From positions 54,607,830 to 54,671,829 of the forward strand of contig OY986437.1 of assembly GCA_963920525.1 (NCBI GenBank): a stretch of 64,000 bases of DNA, read 5' to 3'. The position numbers and the translations under genes are program-made. The notes beneath the pieces are model-generated. The model worked only from the letters and a program-made list of their open reading frames with translations. It was not told where the DNA came from and did no database searches. This DNA comes from Dichetophora obliterata. Taxonomy: Eukaryota > Arthropoda > Insecta > Diptera > Sciomyzidae. Below are positions 11,756 to 23,107 of this stretch, piece by piece; positions within the stretch are counted from its first letter, which is position 1, and each line of letters begins with the position of its first letter.

Positions 11756-12678
11756 ATGCCAATGCTAGCATATAATTCACTGCTGGAGACTTCAGCAGTA
11801 GTGACAACGATACTGCAGTATTTGTCGGGCGCGTAAGTTAATGTTTATCATCATATTTGGTCACTGAAAAATATTTAAACTTTTTCAGCGTTATTTGCAA
11901 CAAATATAGACAGAACAAAAGCACCGGCGACTCATCAGGATTTCCATTCGTATGTGGATTTTTATCGTGAGTCGAATTGGGAAGATTCAATACAATCTGG
12001 TATCGCGTATATTTTTTTACTTTAGCTGCAGTTTTTGGCTTCGTTATGGCACCTTCACTGGTGAAAGGAGCATAATCCTGGTGAATACTATCGGCGCGAC
12101 GCTCTTCTTCATATATGCCCTAATATATTATGTTTTTACGGTAAATAAAAAGATATTTGCTAAGCAATTCGCCATGATAGCCGTGGTGCTCTTCGGTGTC
12201 ATCGTATACACACATAACATCGAGGACCCGGCACAAATCATAAAAGTTATGGGTAATCTTAAATGATTTAAAACTTGATTTTAATAACATTAAAAAATGG
12301 TTATACCTTAGGAATTGTTTGTTGCATTGTAACGGTTTGTTTTTTTGCTGCGCCTCTAACAATGTTGCTGCACGTAATGCGAATTAAAAACTCGGAAAGT
12401 TTACCATTTCCTCTGATTGCGATGTCGTTTTTAGTTTCATTGCAGTGGCTTATATTCGGCATTATTATATCAGATACATTTATACAGGTTAAATCTTTGC
12501 TTAATACAATATTACATTCGGTAATATTTTTTACTGAAAAATTTAATTTACTTTCTAGATACCCAACTTTCTTGGCTGTCTTTTGTCAATGCTGCAGCTT
12601 TGCCTATTTGTTATTTACCCGCCGAAAAGTTTTTCTGGCCAAGCCTACAAATTGATCGACCAATCTGTGGTATACTAG
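11756..12678 (+). CDS. slv: SWEET-family sugar transporter (saliva-like), five exons, complete
   Basis: Exons 11756-11832, 11889-11966, 12026-12252, 12312-12487 and 12559-12678 join in frame through GT/AG introns of about 56-71 bp to give 225 residues, the usual SWEET length. The start [16 protein letters not shown] fits a SWEET N-terminus. The first MtN3 repeat includes [21 protein letters not shown] sequence and WLRYGTF (near residues 35-60). The second has [22 protein letters not shown] and [14 protein letters not shown] (about 135-205), all SWEET hallmarks. The family forms bidirectional uniporters of mono- or disaccharides, with seven membrane helices as two triple-helix bundles. The tail ending QSVVY is the natural stop. 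Neighbours are a GLUT-type gene and Vps28. The orthology call is from protein similarity plus remembered gene order. Confidence 0.93.
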
Positions 12679-12766
12679 CATGTTATATTAAAAAATACCA
12701 TAAAAAACCATAAATTATAAGTATTATAACGGCTGTAAATTCGTTTTTGTTTACTGCTTTTGGACA

Positions 12767-12772
12767 AATAAA
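12767..12772 (+). promoter_or_regulatory. Polyadenylation signal of slv
   Basis: AATAAA lies 89 bp after the slv stop codon, with a second overlapping AATAAA just after. It lies before the convergent tRNA gene. Confidence 0.6.
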
Positions 12773-12840
12773 ATAAATATTTTCGAGAAACTGAGTTTGA
12801 AGTTAAAAATGGGCTTAAGGACAGTCTAAAAAAAAATAAA

Positions 12841-12912
12841 GGGCTCAACCGGGATTTGAACCCGGGACCTCTCGCACCCAAAGCGAGAATCATACCCCTA
12901 GACCATTGAGCC
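12841..12912 (-). tRNA. tRNA-Pro (anticodon TGG)
   Basis: A 72-nt intronless tRNA. Acceptor stem GGCTCAA pairs with TTGAGCC, discriminator C. The A box is TGGTCTAGGGG. The anticodon arm is TCTCGCTTTGGGTGCGAGA, with loop TTTGGGT giving anticodon TGG. The T arm is CCCGGGTTCAAATCCCGG (B box GGTTCAAATCC). All four stems pair. A T-rich run (TTTATTTTTTTTT) directly downstream on the minus strand serves as the RNA polymerase III terminator. It is convergent with slv and its sequence is undegraded, unlike the tRNA-like SINE heads elsewhere here. Confidence 0.96.
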
Positions 12913-13081
12913 TCACAACGATCCCATGTTTCCCACGTACCAAACATAAACTTATATGGCTTTTATAACAAACTAGTATGTTTGTGTGTCAGATCAAGTA
13001 CATAGAAGGGAACATTCGGTGTTAAACCCCTCTCATGAAAAAAACATATCCAAATAAACTTTTAAAAGGAAAAGTTTTTTA

Positions 13082-13221
13082 TTTCATATTTTTGTGTAAC
13101 GAAACGAAGGCTGAACGTCGTGAAAGAAACAAGCAACAATATGTTTTGATATTGAAAAATGTGTTGCTCACCGTGTCTCGCACCACGTGTAGCCTTCGTT
13201 TCGTTATACATAAAGATGCAG
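13082..13221. mobile_element. 140-bp hairpin MITE with TTA target duplication (CTGCA family, copy 2)
   Basis: The inverted arms share taacgaaacgaaggct with its complement agccttcgtttcgtta; the right tip is CTGCA (read outward-in on the minus strand) and the left tip has drifted. TTA flanks at 13079-13081 and 13222-13224. Internal gtcgtgaaagaaacaagcaa is repeated, in opposite orientation, in the copy at 25442-25580. The overlapping 93-codon frame is not a gene. Confidence 0.75.
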
Positions 13222-13567
13222 TTATTCTTTGTGGTGTTCTTTATTCAGTGATGGTGTTGTCTTTGACGAACGTGATTGGCTCTATATATATATACCAAAT
13301 CGCATTATGCATTTGAACCCAAAATATAATATGCCAATATATATCAGAAAATTTAAACGTTGACCTATTTTAACGAGATTAAAAAAAAAACAAAGTATGT
13401 GCTTGCAGGTTGTGGATCACAGTATATTAAAAACAACTACCGATCGATTTCATATTTATTAAAGCTATTTTTCATTAACAACATTTTCAATTGTAATTCA
13501 GAATATATAATTTTAAAATTTAACTCTTACATTATCATTACCAATAAAGATAATGAAGGTTTTTTTA

Positions 13568-14120
13568 AATTTTAATTGATCTATTCTGAATTTCAATTAA
13601 TCTTTTCTGAATTTTAATTGATCTTTTCTGAATTTCAGTTTATCTTTTTGTAATTTCAATATATCTTTTTTAAATTTCGATATATCTTTTCTGAATTTCA
13701 ATCGATTTTTTCTGAACTTCAATTATTTGTTTTCTGAATTTCAAATAAACTTTTGAATGTCAATTGATTTATTCTGAATTTCAGTTGATCTTTTTTGCAT
13801 TACAAATGGAATTAATTTTTTTATTTTTTCTGAATTCCAATTGGTCTTTTATGCATTTTTATTAAGTTTTTCTGAATGCCAATTGATGTATTCTAAATTT
13901 AAGTTTACCTTTTCTGTTTACCTTTTATGAATTTCAGTTGATCTATTCTGAATGTCAATCGATCTATTCGGAATTTCAATTGATTTTTTCTGGATTTCAA
14001 TTGATCATCTCTGACTTCCAAAGATATTTTTTTTTAATTTTAATTGATTTATCTCTAATTTCAAATTGAATTTTGAATTTCAATATATCTATTCTGAATT
14101 TTAATTGTTCCTTTGTGAAT
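13568..14120 (+). repeat. Degenerate minisatellite, ~20-25-bp unit
   Basis: More than twenty imperfect tandem copies of a unit close to aattgatcttttctgaattt. Spacing slips by a few bases and variants such as ttgatctattctgaatttca are common. It is AT-rich, non-coding and strand-asymmetric (T-rich on the plus strand). Confidence 0.85.
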
Positions 14121-14409
14121 TTTAACTTATTTCAATTGATTATTTCTAAATTCTTTTACGTTTTCGGAACTACCATTGGAAAAAGTGTAGTGATGAGAAG
14201 AAGGAAGCATGTTTTGTCCTTGTGTTATATCCGCAATTCAAATGTAATCTTTAAGGGAGACCTGCTCAACAGGTTTTTCAATAATTAAAAAAAAATTCTG
14301 AGTATTTATAAAATTTAATGAAATTACATATTGATATTGATGTTCAAATGTATACTAACAAATTTTTTTATTAGAGAAAACAAAATGGTGGTGCTAAAAC
14401 GGAGTTCAA

Positions 14410-14468
14410 GAATTTAATTGCGAGCTTTAGATTTGATCTTACTTGATCTAAAGCTCGCAATTAAATTC
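14410..14468. repeat. Short perfect hairpin (23-bp arms)
   Basis: GAATTTAATTGCGAGCTTTA and its exact complement TAAAGCTCGCAATTAAATTC flank a loop of about 13 nt. It lies 60 bp outside the 2.1-kb foldback. It could be a tiny MITE remnant; a small-RNA precursor cannot be excluded from sequence. Confidence 0.6.
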
Positions 14469-14904
14469 ATGTAATAATTAAATAGATCACAATTTAATTA
14501 AAGTATTAAGAACAATAAATTATGTTTTACGGGCTCAAGGTCCAATCTCTTAGTTAAAAATAAACGTTTTGTTTAAATTTTTTTAAATTTCATTTTCAAT
14601 ATTTCGCTCGCGGTCGGCCAGCATCATTAGAAAAAATTTTAAAATTTTTTTTAAAAGAAACGAGTTACATTTAACATTGAAAACATTAATTCACAATTAT
14701 GTTGATTTCATATTATTTAAACACAAATTCTAAATGTTTGATAGTTTAAATCATACTTGATTTTAAATACAAATTCTAGTTGTTTGCTAGTTTAAAATCG
14801 TTTATTGAGCGGTCAGGTTAGAACAATTAATTGCTCTAACGAAATTTTCCAAAGAAACAACAACAACGTTTTCAATATAAAAAGGAAAATATCACAAGCT
14901 GATT

Positions 14905-14962
14905 TTATTGCAATTTTGGCCCTGCTTCGGGCTTCATCAGAAATCTTTGTGATACGCCGTGC
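14905..14962 (-). ncRNA. Hammerhead-ribozyme-like motif, left foldback arm (degenerate)
   Basis: Read on the minus strand: tatcacaaagattt CTGATGA, a GCCC...GGGC stem, then CCAAAA in place of CGAAA, and a downstream ttgtgata that can pair with the upstream tatcacaa as stem I. The conserved GAAA core is damaged here. The same architecture is better kept in the right arm. Confidence 0.3.
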
Positions 14963-14999
14963 AAGCGCATTACCGCTCTGAACCACAGAGGCGAAAAGA

Positions 15000-15330
15000 T
15001 TTCAGTGTCAATAGCTGCTGCTCCGAGTGCTACTGGCATACCATTGACTGCAGCTCCACAACCGCAGGCTCAAGCTACACCAGAAGTCACTTCTACGGCT
15101 CAATAAAATGGAAATATTACGACGACTTGCTTTGCGTTCTGCTAACTTTGGCATTCAGCAGCAAACTTTGGTGCAACAAAATACTTCGCCAACAAGTGTC
15201 TGACCACCGTGGCCATAGCCAATCCGATAGTTCTCGCCCAACTAGCAGGAGATGCTAGCATGCATATCACGAATACTTTTGCTGCTATTACACACAGTGT
15301 TTCCAAGTGGATTTGTTAATGGAGCTACGC
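15000..15330 (+). pseudogene. Coding-derived-looking fragment inside the foldback
   Basis: Between the arms the base composition changes. Successive short frames look protein-like: SVSIAAAPSATGIPLTAAP followed by a stop, then RRLALRSANFGIQQQTL followed by a stop, then TTVAIANPIVLAQLAGDA. They lie in different frames or are broken by stops, as in a decayed captured gene or internal transposon ORF. I do not recognise the source. Alternatively it is chance in a locally GC-richer segment. Confidence 0.35.
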
Positions 15331-16077
15331 AGCAGTTTTCAATATGCAATTTTCAATAAAAATTCAAAAAATAAATGGTAGATATAAATGGTAGATATAA
15401 CTGGATAGAAAAAGTTAAAAAATAATATGGAATTAACCAGTCATTTAAATGGTAGATATAACTGGTGTACTTGGTATAACAAATAGTTAATTACTTAGTC
15501 ATTTCACTGGTAGCTGCGACTGGTATTTTTGCCATATAAATAAGTTATTTAACCCACTATTTAACTAATTGCTTTAACTGGCAAGTTTGACAGATATTTT
15601 CAGTTATTTAACTTATTATATAACTGATTGGAATAACAGGCATATAAAATGTGTAAGCGAGATGACTATGCAATTTAAACTTTTGAAATAGTATGTGCAA
15701 GAAAAGGATACAAAATCACACGCACACAAATTTTTTGGTAAGATTTTTCACATGGCCCTTAAGAAACTGATAGGAAATACTGACCGAAACTTCCGTATTG
15801 CTTTTCTTTATATAACCAGTAATATAATCGGTTGTGTTCTTGCAGGGCACTGAAGCTATTTTTCGATTTTGCTGACATATTTTCAGGCTGTTTCTATTTT
15901 TGATCGGGCTCTACCATTTGATTAAAATTTTCTATATGACCTATATAAGCATAAAGACTAAAGTAAAGCAAAAATACAACAACAAACATGAAAATATGAA
16001 ATGGGAGAAAAACTGAGAAATTGACACTTACAATCTCATCGCCTCTGTGGTGCAGTGAGCTAATGCGTGCTTGCACG

Positions 16078-16142
16078 GCGTATCACAAAGATTTCTGATG
16101 AAGCCTTTAGCAGGGCCGAAATTGCAATAAAATTATCTAGTG
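16078..16142 (+). ncRNA. Hammerhead-ribozyme-like motif, right foldback arm
   Basis: tatcacaaagattt, then CTGATGA, a short stem (GCC...GGC), then CGAAA, then ttgcaataaaattatc and gtgatg. CUGANGA...GAAA with stems on each side is the hammerhead core found at the ends of Penelope-like and other retroelements. The base pair nearest the core is an A.C mismatch and stem III is weak, so activity is doubtful. Confidence 0.35.
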
Positions 16143-19100
16143 ATGTTTTCCTTTCCATATTGAAAACGTTGTTGTTGTTGCTGTTGTTGTTTCTTTGGAA
16201 AGGTTCGTTGTTCTATTCAATTAAAAAATCGTTCTATTAATTGTTCTAACCTTGACCTAGAATTCGTAGACCAAACAACTAGAATTTGTATATAAAATCA
16301 CGTATGGTTTAAACTACCAAACATTAAATTAAACATTTAGAATTTTTATTTAAATCATATAAAATCAACATAATAAATAACAAGGTCATTTAGAAAAAAA
16401 AGAAAAAAAAAGCTTTAATTAATTCACAATTTTAGAATTTTTAAAAAACGTAATAAATTAAAAAACAATTAGCACTTAAAAACCACGTCTACATGTTTTC
16501 TCGTCTTGACAAGTTGACAAAAATTTTCCTGATGATGCTAGACTAGACGGCGAGAGAAATACTGAAAATAGAATTTAAACAAAACGTTTCTTTTTAACCA
16601 AGATATTGGACCTTGAGCCTGTTAAATATCAATTATTATAAAAGAAGAAGTCAAAAAACAACCAAACAGTTTTAAGAATATTTACAATTATTGAAATGTG
16701 ACACAAAAATAAAATTAAATTTGAAAATATTTCGGACATGATACGAGAAAGATTTTTACACAATCTTTAAAATGTATGGGATTTTCTTATGTGTCAACCA
16801 TTGTAGTGTGCGCTTATTCTAGATTCCTTTATGCCTTTGCTCGCCCCCTAGAACAAATCCTACTGACGCCCATGGCAAATGCCAATACGTTAAAGAATAT
16901 CTATGCAAAATTTCAACTTGCTAAAATCATTGAAAATATATTCTTCATGTTATAAATGAATTTTTCAAACACAAAATAATGCAAAAATTTAAAGTTCTGG
17001 AGCAGGTTCCCCCTTTAAGGGCTTATTTAAATTTAGGTGAAAAATGGTGTGATATCAAAAATCTTATAATACGGTGTTATCTTATATTTAGACTAAGGTG
17101 ATATTTTTGTTCGATTTTAGCTCGATTACCTTAGATGATGATCCGTCATCCGTCATGATAAGTTTTTAGATTGGAAAACAACTGCTTATAAATTTTTATT
17201 TTCCTTAGAATATCCTATTTAAAACTGAAGAATAGATATTTCGTAAGACTTGTATTGGTGATCTGTTGCTTTATTTATTTAAATAAATTTTTGTTTTTCC
17301 TTCCGAGCAGTAATTATATTAGTCTCATACTGAACTAGACACTTGTTAGAAAAAAAAAACACATTTTACATAACTGTGTTCTTTACAATTTCGACGGTAC
17401 ACATGTTTATTTAGTAGCACTTGCTTAAGTTATTATTGATAAAGTTCTTGTTTTTTGCTAGTTACTTACGAGTATTATAGCTATTTACTCTCATAAGCAC
17501 ATTTTATTTTTTTATTTATACCGGTATAACGCGTTGTGGTATATCTTCTATAGCATTCTTTTAAACTTCTCAATAATTTTTTATACTTCAAAAATATGTC
17601 AAATATTTTAAGCACAAAACTCAAAAGCATTTCATTGAGTTTAAAATCACTTTTAAAATAAAACATTCATCAACACGTTGACGAGAATAAATAAACACTT
17701 GTCTTTAAGTAATACATATTATAAGTTAGCTATAAACGTTCAAATGCCTCAAAACATTTAGTGATGGTTCACGACTATGGGATAGATATTGTTAAAAATG
17801 TAAATGTTTTAGCTTTTTATAATAATCTGAATTTGTTTTTATGTTAGTTTATCGAATGTTTTTACATTTTAAACTTGTATGGCAATTTTATCAGTACATA
17901 TCGTAATTTTATTATCTTGGTGTTGTATTTATTGTTAATTTCTTGTAGTGGTCATTCAAAAACAGGTAAGTTAAATGCACGAAAGAGATAAGGTAATCGT
18001 TTTGCTGAAAAATTTAATAAAACTTATTTGATAATTTTGCCATAATCAAAATGCTTAATCAGTTATCGACAATATTTTGTCTTAATCTACGTCACCGATT
18101 TCAGTTTGTAGAATGAAAAATATAAAACTAGTAGTACATAATTATTTAATTGTACCTACTTGCTGTCATATCTTATATTTATGATAAAAAATTAAACGTT
18201 TTAATTTAACATTTTAGTTTAAAATGTTTGTCTAAACACCTTTTGGTAGTTTAAAGGAAGAGGTTCAGTTAAAAGAATTTTTAGTTTTTAATCGATTTTA
18301 TAAATATGTTAATTGCAAAACACTTAATATTGAAAGAAAAGAACAAATCTATGGCCTGAAGGCATAACAGCATAACTCGAAATATGATCACATTCAGTTA
18401 TTGGTATGTTTGGATCCATGTGGTATGCTTGGTGATAATACGTTATTTAGTTTCGATGATATTAAAAAAATAATAAAATTTTTTAAATTTGTTTTACAAA
18501 TATAATAACAGCATGTCTTCAAATTTTTTTGCATTAACTGAATATATTAGTAATATTTTGGCCCTTATTTTTCCTTCACAGAACAGAAGTAAACTTAAAT
18601 TTTAAGAAAAAAATATTGGTTTTTAAACGTGCACCAAGTGACTTTAAATTTGATAGCCTGATTTATATGGGGGAAAAATTTAAAAAACATCACGGGTGGT
18701 TATGGCATAGTTTTGAGCTATTTTGTGCTAAAAGAAACAAAGAACCGAAATTCGGAAAAGTAAAAATAGCTGTTGAAACTTTACTTTTTTAAAAAAAATC
18801 CTTAAATTACTCTTTTCTGGCATATCGAACACAAAAAAGTCATAAAAAATTGGAAAATATATAGTTCTAATATTAAATGACTTCAATAAATCTTAAAAAT
18901 ATTTATTATTTTCTTCCGTTTTTTATGATTTTATGCCAGAAAAGTCACTTTAAGGATTTTTAAAAAAATTAAGCTATAACTTTTGCATTTTTGGGATTTT
19001 TTTTTTCGTAAATGTATTCAAACTCAAAATTTTCAAAACAGTACACTTCTAGGAAAAACTTCCATAACAACCAGGTTATTCAACGTAATCGCACCATTTG

Positions 19101-19529
19101 TGTCAATATAAGTAATAATGCAAAAAAATATTTCAACTGCATTTTATTAAAAAACTGTCATATTTGGATCTATGCGATTTTTTTAATACAACAATAAAAA
19201 ATAGATTGTTTCGGAAATTAAAAAATTGTCAAAAGTTATTGCCAATTTTTTTATTAAAGGATCAGATTTTCAACTTTAAAGTCGCATGCTGCAAGTTTAT
19301 ATATCAATATTTTTTTTTAAATTTCACAGTTTACTTCTGCTTTGTAAAGGAATAAAACCCCAGTCCGTAATTAAAGATTTTTCAACACATAAAATAAATG
19401 TTGCCCCATACCGTGGTTACGCACGTGACAGTTGTACGACTTTAGTGTGTGGCAAACAAAAGGAAAACGGTTCGAATAAAAATAGTTAATTCTAGTTTGC
19501 AATGTTGCATTGTGAATATTTATTAGATA

Positions 19530-19572
19530 CCCTGAAGATGACTTCCAAAGGAAGCCGAAATTTTGGTGGAAA
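19530..19572 (+). ncRNA. Second hammerhead-like core (CTGAAGA...CTTCC...GGAAG...CGAAA)
   Basis: CTGAAGA matches CUGANGA, a CTTCC/GGAAG stem follows with a 3-nt loop, and CCGAAA closes it. This motif is common at the ends of Penelope-like elements. Stem I and the cleavage triplet are not convincing, so only the core is called. Confidence 0.3.
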
Positions 19573-20060
19573 ATAAAAATAGTTTATAATAAACAAAAGG
19601 TTTTTTATATATTTTTTTTAAAAAATTGGGCCTGTAGCCTGAACACATTTAATAAAGTCACAACCAAATCCAAAGTCGATACACAACTCGGCAGTTAATT
19701 TGATTAAACTTTGTTTAACTTTGTTTTTGTTTGATAAATACGAGTATTTATTATAATAATAAAATTCCAACTTTCGTTAAAATTGTTCAATTTTTTCATA
19801 ATTTTTCAATTTTTGTAGCCATTCATAATGTTTGCTGGCATTTTTTAAAAATCAAATTTAGATCAGCTCCTAGTTTTCTCACAACATAAATTTAAACATT
19901 TTTCCCTATTATGGAGGTTTAAAAGGATTTTAAGTATGTAACATTTAATTTTCCAGTCGCGGTAGACCTTTTGTCGCAATCTGCTTCAAACCGACAACGA
20001 GGTAAATTCATATAGTTTTAACAGCAAATTTTTAAATAGATTAGATATTACTTACAAACG

Positions 20061-20349
20061 TCAAATTTTTGTAGTAGATGCTACTTCCGAAATGAGTAGC
20101 CATCTAATTACGAAAAAATGTTTATTCATACGGAATCCAAGCTTTTTTGTAGTACTTTACTTTTTTGTAGTTTTTAAAAATTACTGAAGATGCTACCTTT
20201 TATTCATATGGGCCATTGGCCCATTGGTAGTAACTACCAAAAAGTAAAGTGATACAAAAAAGCTTGGATTCCGTTCCGTATAAATAAAAATTTTGTTCGA
20301 AATTATATGACTACTAACTTCGAAAGTAGCATTTACTACAAAAATGTGA
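20061..20349. mobile_element. 289-bp foldback element
   Basis: Arms of about 120 bp: tttttgtagtagatgctac (left) against gtagcatttactacaaaaa (right), continuing to acggaatccaagctttttt and its complement. The centre holds a short gggccattggcccattgg palindrome. No clean target duplication seen. Confidence 0.65.
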
Positions 20350-22291
20350 TATATTTTCGTCGCAGCTGGTAAATTTTAATATGGGTATTCACGATTCATT
20401 TTTTAAATAAAGTTCAAAAAAATTTTGGAAATTTTTAATGCCAATTTATTAATCAACCTTCAATATTCATGGGTGTAAACAATAAAAAATGTGATATCTA
20501 TATCAATTCCCAGGGAAAAATCATTCAGAATTGGGCTGAATGTTGTTATTACCAATTACAATCAATACCACTAGTGTGAAAATCTATTTCTTTTTATTTT
20601 CTCATAGTTTTTACTTTTAAAAATAACATACTGAAATATTAAGAATGTACAATATATTAAATAGTTACTGAGCTAAGCCTTTTAAAGATTAGCTGTTCAT
20701 CGGTCAGATAGGTTCTACTTTTATCTTTAAATGCTTTTTTCTCAAAAATACATTTTTCAAATTTGCACTCTGATTCGATAACAGTCATCCGATAGATTTG
20801 ATGCATAAACTTTGCATATAGCACATATGAATATATTTTTTACGCTTTGAAATTTGATTGTTTCTTAAAACAATGATAATTGTTTGAAACAATTAGCCAT
20901 ACTGCAATTGTGAAAACAATAAGGTTTGATATATCAACGGTTTTCAAAACAAATTTTCAAAAATATTTTTTTTCATAATGCTCGAAACACTTTCAAACAT
21001 GGACATTACTATCTGTCAAATTTTTAAAATGTATTGATTATGAAAAATAATTTCAAGACCTTGTCGCAACTTCTGGTTGCAAAACGTATTAAGAGCATAT
21101 GTTTATATTTTTTCTTTAACTTAAAAAGTATTAATTGATTCATACATTTTATTTTCTTATTCAATTTACAAACATGAATTTAAGATATTCTCAAAAGAAA
21201 AACTAAAATATTTCATATACTCTTGCTTATAGCATATAGAATGTTACTAAAAAGTGATCTTCTGAAAAGTTGCAAAAACCAAAAATATGCTGTTATGCCT
21301 TGAGGCCACAGATAAGCATACAACTCCAATCGCACTCCATTAAAAACGGGCACAACTTAAAAATTTTACATTTTCAGGAGTAGCAAAAAACAATTTGTAT
21401 TCTTTAAGGAACTCTACAAAACACATAGAGACAAATCCTTTTTTTTTTTTAATTTAAGATAAAAAGTTTGTGTACAAAATTTAGACAGTCTATCACTACG
21501 AATATTTTTGCATAAAAAATTTAAAATTCGGACATATTGAGCTGTGCCCTTTTGTTGTGAGGGTGCGATATATTATATCTTAATACTAATTTTAAATTGC
21601 ATTTGTTATTGTTGAAACTGTGAGAACCTCACTATGTGACTGTCGTATTCAATAAATATGCAACCCTGTGATGTATGTAATTATGCGACTGCAGACAGAA
21701 CACAAAAATACGAAGTACCAAAAACACGCTACTTTTATTTACGCGTGTTTGCGTATTCGTGTTTGCATTCAAAACAACAACAAAGCCAAATACGCTTACG
21801 TAAATTGGCGTAAAAATAACCGATCGTACAAATAACAGACCTGCGTATGCAAACTGTGTAGAGCCTTATTATCTTATAGAATATAACTCTATAGAGAGAT
21901 ATGTATGTTTTAAAGACCTATTTTCATGAAGTAAAAGCATGAAATAACAATAAAATAATATTATGTATTCACTACATTTGCTTAGCCCTGCTAACTTGCT
22001 AAACTTAACAAATTTATTAAGTCTTGTCAAAATTTTGTATGGAAAAAACTTAGCAGCTTGGTTGCAAGTTAACAAGCTCAGCACCACTAATGTGATTTAG
22101 TACATGAATCTGGCATCTTTGAGCAGTTGTGACAAACAGCTGACATAAAAAAGTAGTTGGCAACGATTGCTATGTTTTTTGACAGTTCAAATTAATTGTC
22201 AACAAGAAAAGAAAAGTTCGTCATAAGCAAAAATCTTTAATTTACTGGGAGAAAATTAAAGTTATATACAAAATAATTTCACAATAAAAAT

Positions 22292-22924
22292 ATGCAAGAG
22301 AATTGTCCAGAACTGTACGAGGAAGTAAAGATATTTCGCAATGCTCGCGAACGTGAGAAGTACGACAACATGGCCGATTTGTATGCAATCATCAACACTT
22401 TGCAAAACTTGGAAAAGGCGTACATTCGTGACTGTATTACACCACAAGAGTACACAGCAGCTTGTTCCAAGTATTTAGTGCAATACAAGGTGGCTTTTAA
22501 GCAAGTGCAATCCGATGAGTTCCCAACTGTTGATACATTCGTCAAAAAATTTCGTCTAGATTGTCCCGCTGCACTCGAACGCATTAAAGAGGATCGTCCT
22601 ATTACTATCAAAGATGACAAAGGTAACACAAGCAAATGCATAGCTGAAATTGTGTCACTCTTTATTACAATTATGGATAAGTTGCGTTTGAAGATGAATA
22701 CAATGGATGCGTTGCATTTCGATGTCAAGGACTTAACTGATAATATGAATCGGCTGTCATTAATACCGAAAGATTTCGAAGCAAAGATGAAAGTTGAAAC
22801 TTGGCTAGGAACGCTCAATGAAATGCAAGCTTCCGATGAGTTATCAGAGTCTCAGGTGCGACAGTTTCTTTTTGATTTGGAATCTTCCTATGCAGACTTT
22901 ACTAAGTTGCTTCACAGTCAATAA
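22292..22924 (+). CDS. Vps28: Vps28, ESCRT-I subunit, complete and intronless
   Basis: A single 210-codon frame beginning [20 protein letters not shown]. The N-terminal half (about 1-115) carries the Vps28 core that binds Vps23/TSG101 and Vps37, with [19 protein letters not shown] and [18 protein letters not shown]. The C-terminal half (about 120-210) is the four-helix Vps28-CTD with [21 protein letters not shown] and [11 protein letters not shown], which links to ESCRT-II in other species. The length is close to animal orthologues (about 210-220). The role is sorting of ubiquitinated cargo into multivesicular bodies at endosomes. The start is the first in-frame ATG, preceded by aataaaaat. 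The frame on the opposite strand is only its shadow. Confidence 0.96.
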   Translation: MQENCPELYEEVKIFRNAREREKYDNMADLYAIINTLQNLEKAYIRDCITPQEYTAACSKYLVQYKVAFKQVQSDEFPTVDTFVKKFRLDCPAALERIKEDRPITIKDDKGNTSKCIAEIVSLFITIMDKLRLKMNTMDALHFDVKDLTDNMNRLSLIPKDFEAKMKVETWLGTLNEMQASDELSESQVRQFLFDLESSYADFTKLLHSQ

Positions 22925-23101
22925 GAAAAAAAAAAAGAAAAGATTTATCAGAAACGTGCTGGGTTCAGTTGCTCCCATTGATATTAAAACAAGCATACAT
23001 TTGTGGGCTATCCAATATACTTGACTCCTTAAGTATCAGAGCATAGTTTATGTAGTTTTCGCTGGAAAATTTTTTTATAAGAGATTGCATTTTATGTACA
23101 C

Positions 23102-23107
23102 AATAAA
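23102..23107 (+). promoter_or_regulatory. Polyadenylation signal of Vps28
   Basis: AATAAA lies 178 bp past the Vps28 stop; further AATAAA motifs follow around 23261-23272. Which one is used cannot be told from sequence. Confidence 0.5.

Larger units (their letters stand above)
14532..16619. mobile_element. 2.1-kb foldback element with ~500-bp arms
   Basis: The left arm (14532 to about 15000) and right arm (about 16035 to 16619) are inverted copies. Outer ends GGCTCAAGGTCCAAT / ATTGGACCTTGAGCC; then aaacgttttgtttaaatt, ggccagcatcatta (variant), tttaaatacaaattctag and ccaaagaaacaacaacaacg; the inner ends carry a shared ggcgtatcacaaagatttctg segment. The arms differ by many small indels, so the element is old. 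No clear target duplication. A third, solo copy of part of the arm lies at about 54570-54735. The centre (15000-16030) carries a possibly coding-derived segment followed by AT-rich sequence with ggtagatataactgg repeats. Confidence 0.8.
16620..22291. other. Gene-poor intergenic stretch between the foldback and Vps28
   Basis: No supported gene. Hairpin at about 18769-18990 (ttaaaaaaaatcctta... / ...taaggatttttaaaaaa, each with ttttctggca inside). A hammerhead-like core at 19534-19570. A foldback at 20061-20349. A diverged copy of the 30.5-kb foldback family at about 20385-20540. The rest is AT-rich with no recognised features. Confidence 0.6.

Noticed and set aside
13568..14120. CRISPR-like array
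   Set aside because: The repeats are degenerate and contiguous with no unique spacers, in a eukaryotic sequence; it is a minisatellite.
22279..22818. 179-codon minus-strand frame
   Set aside because: Shadow of Vps28 on the opposite strand; no family resemblance.
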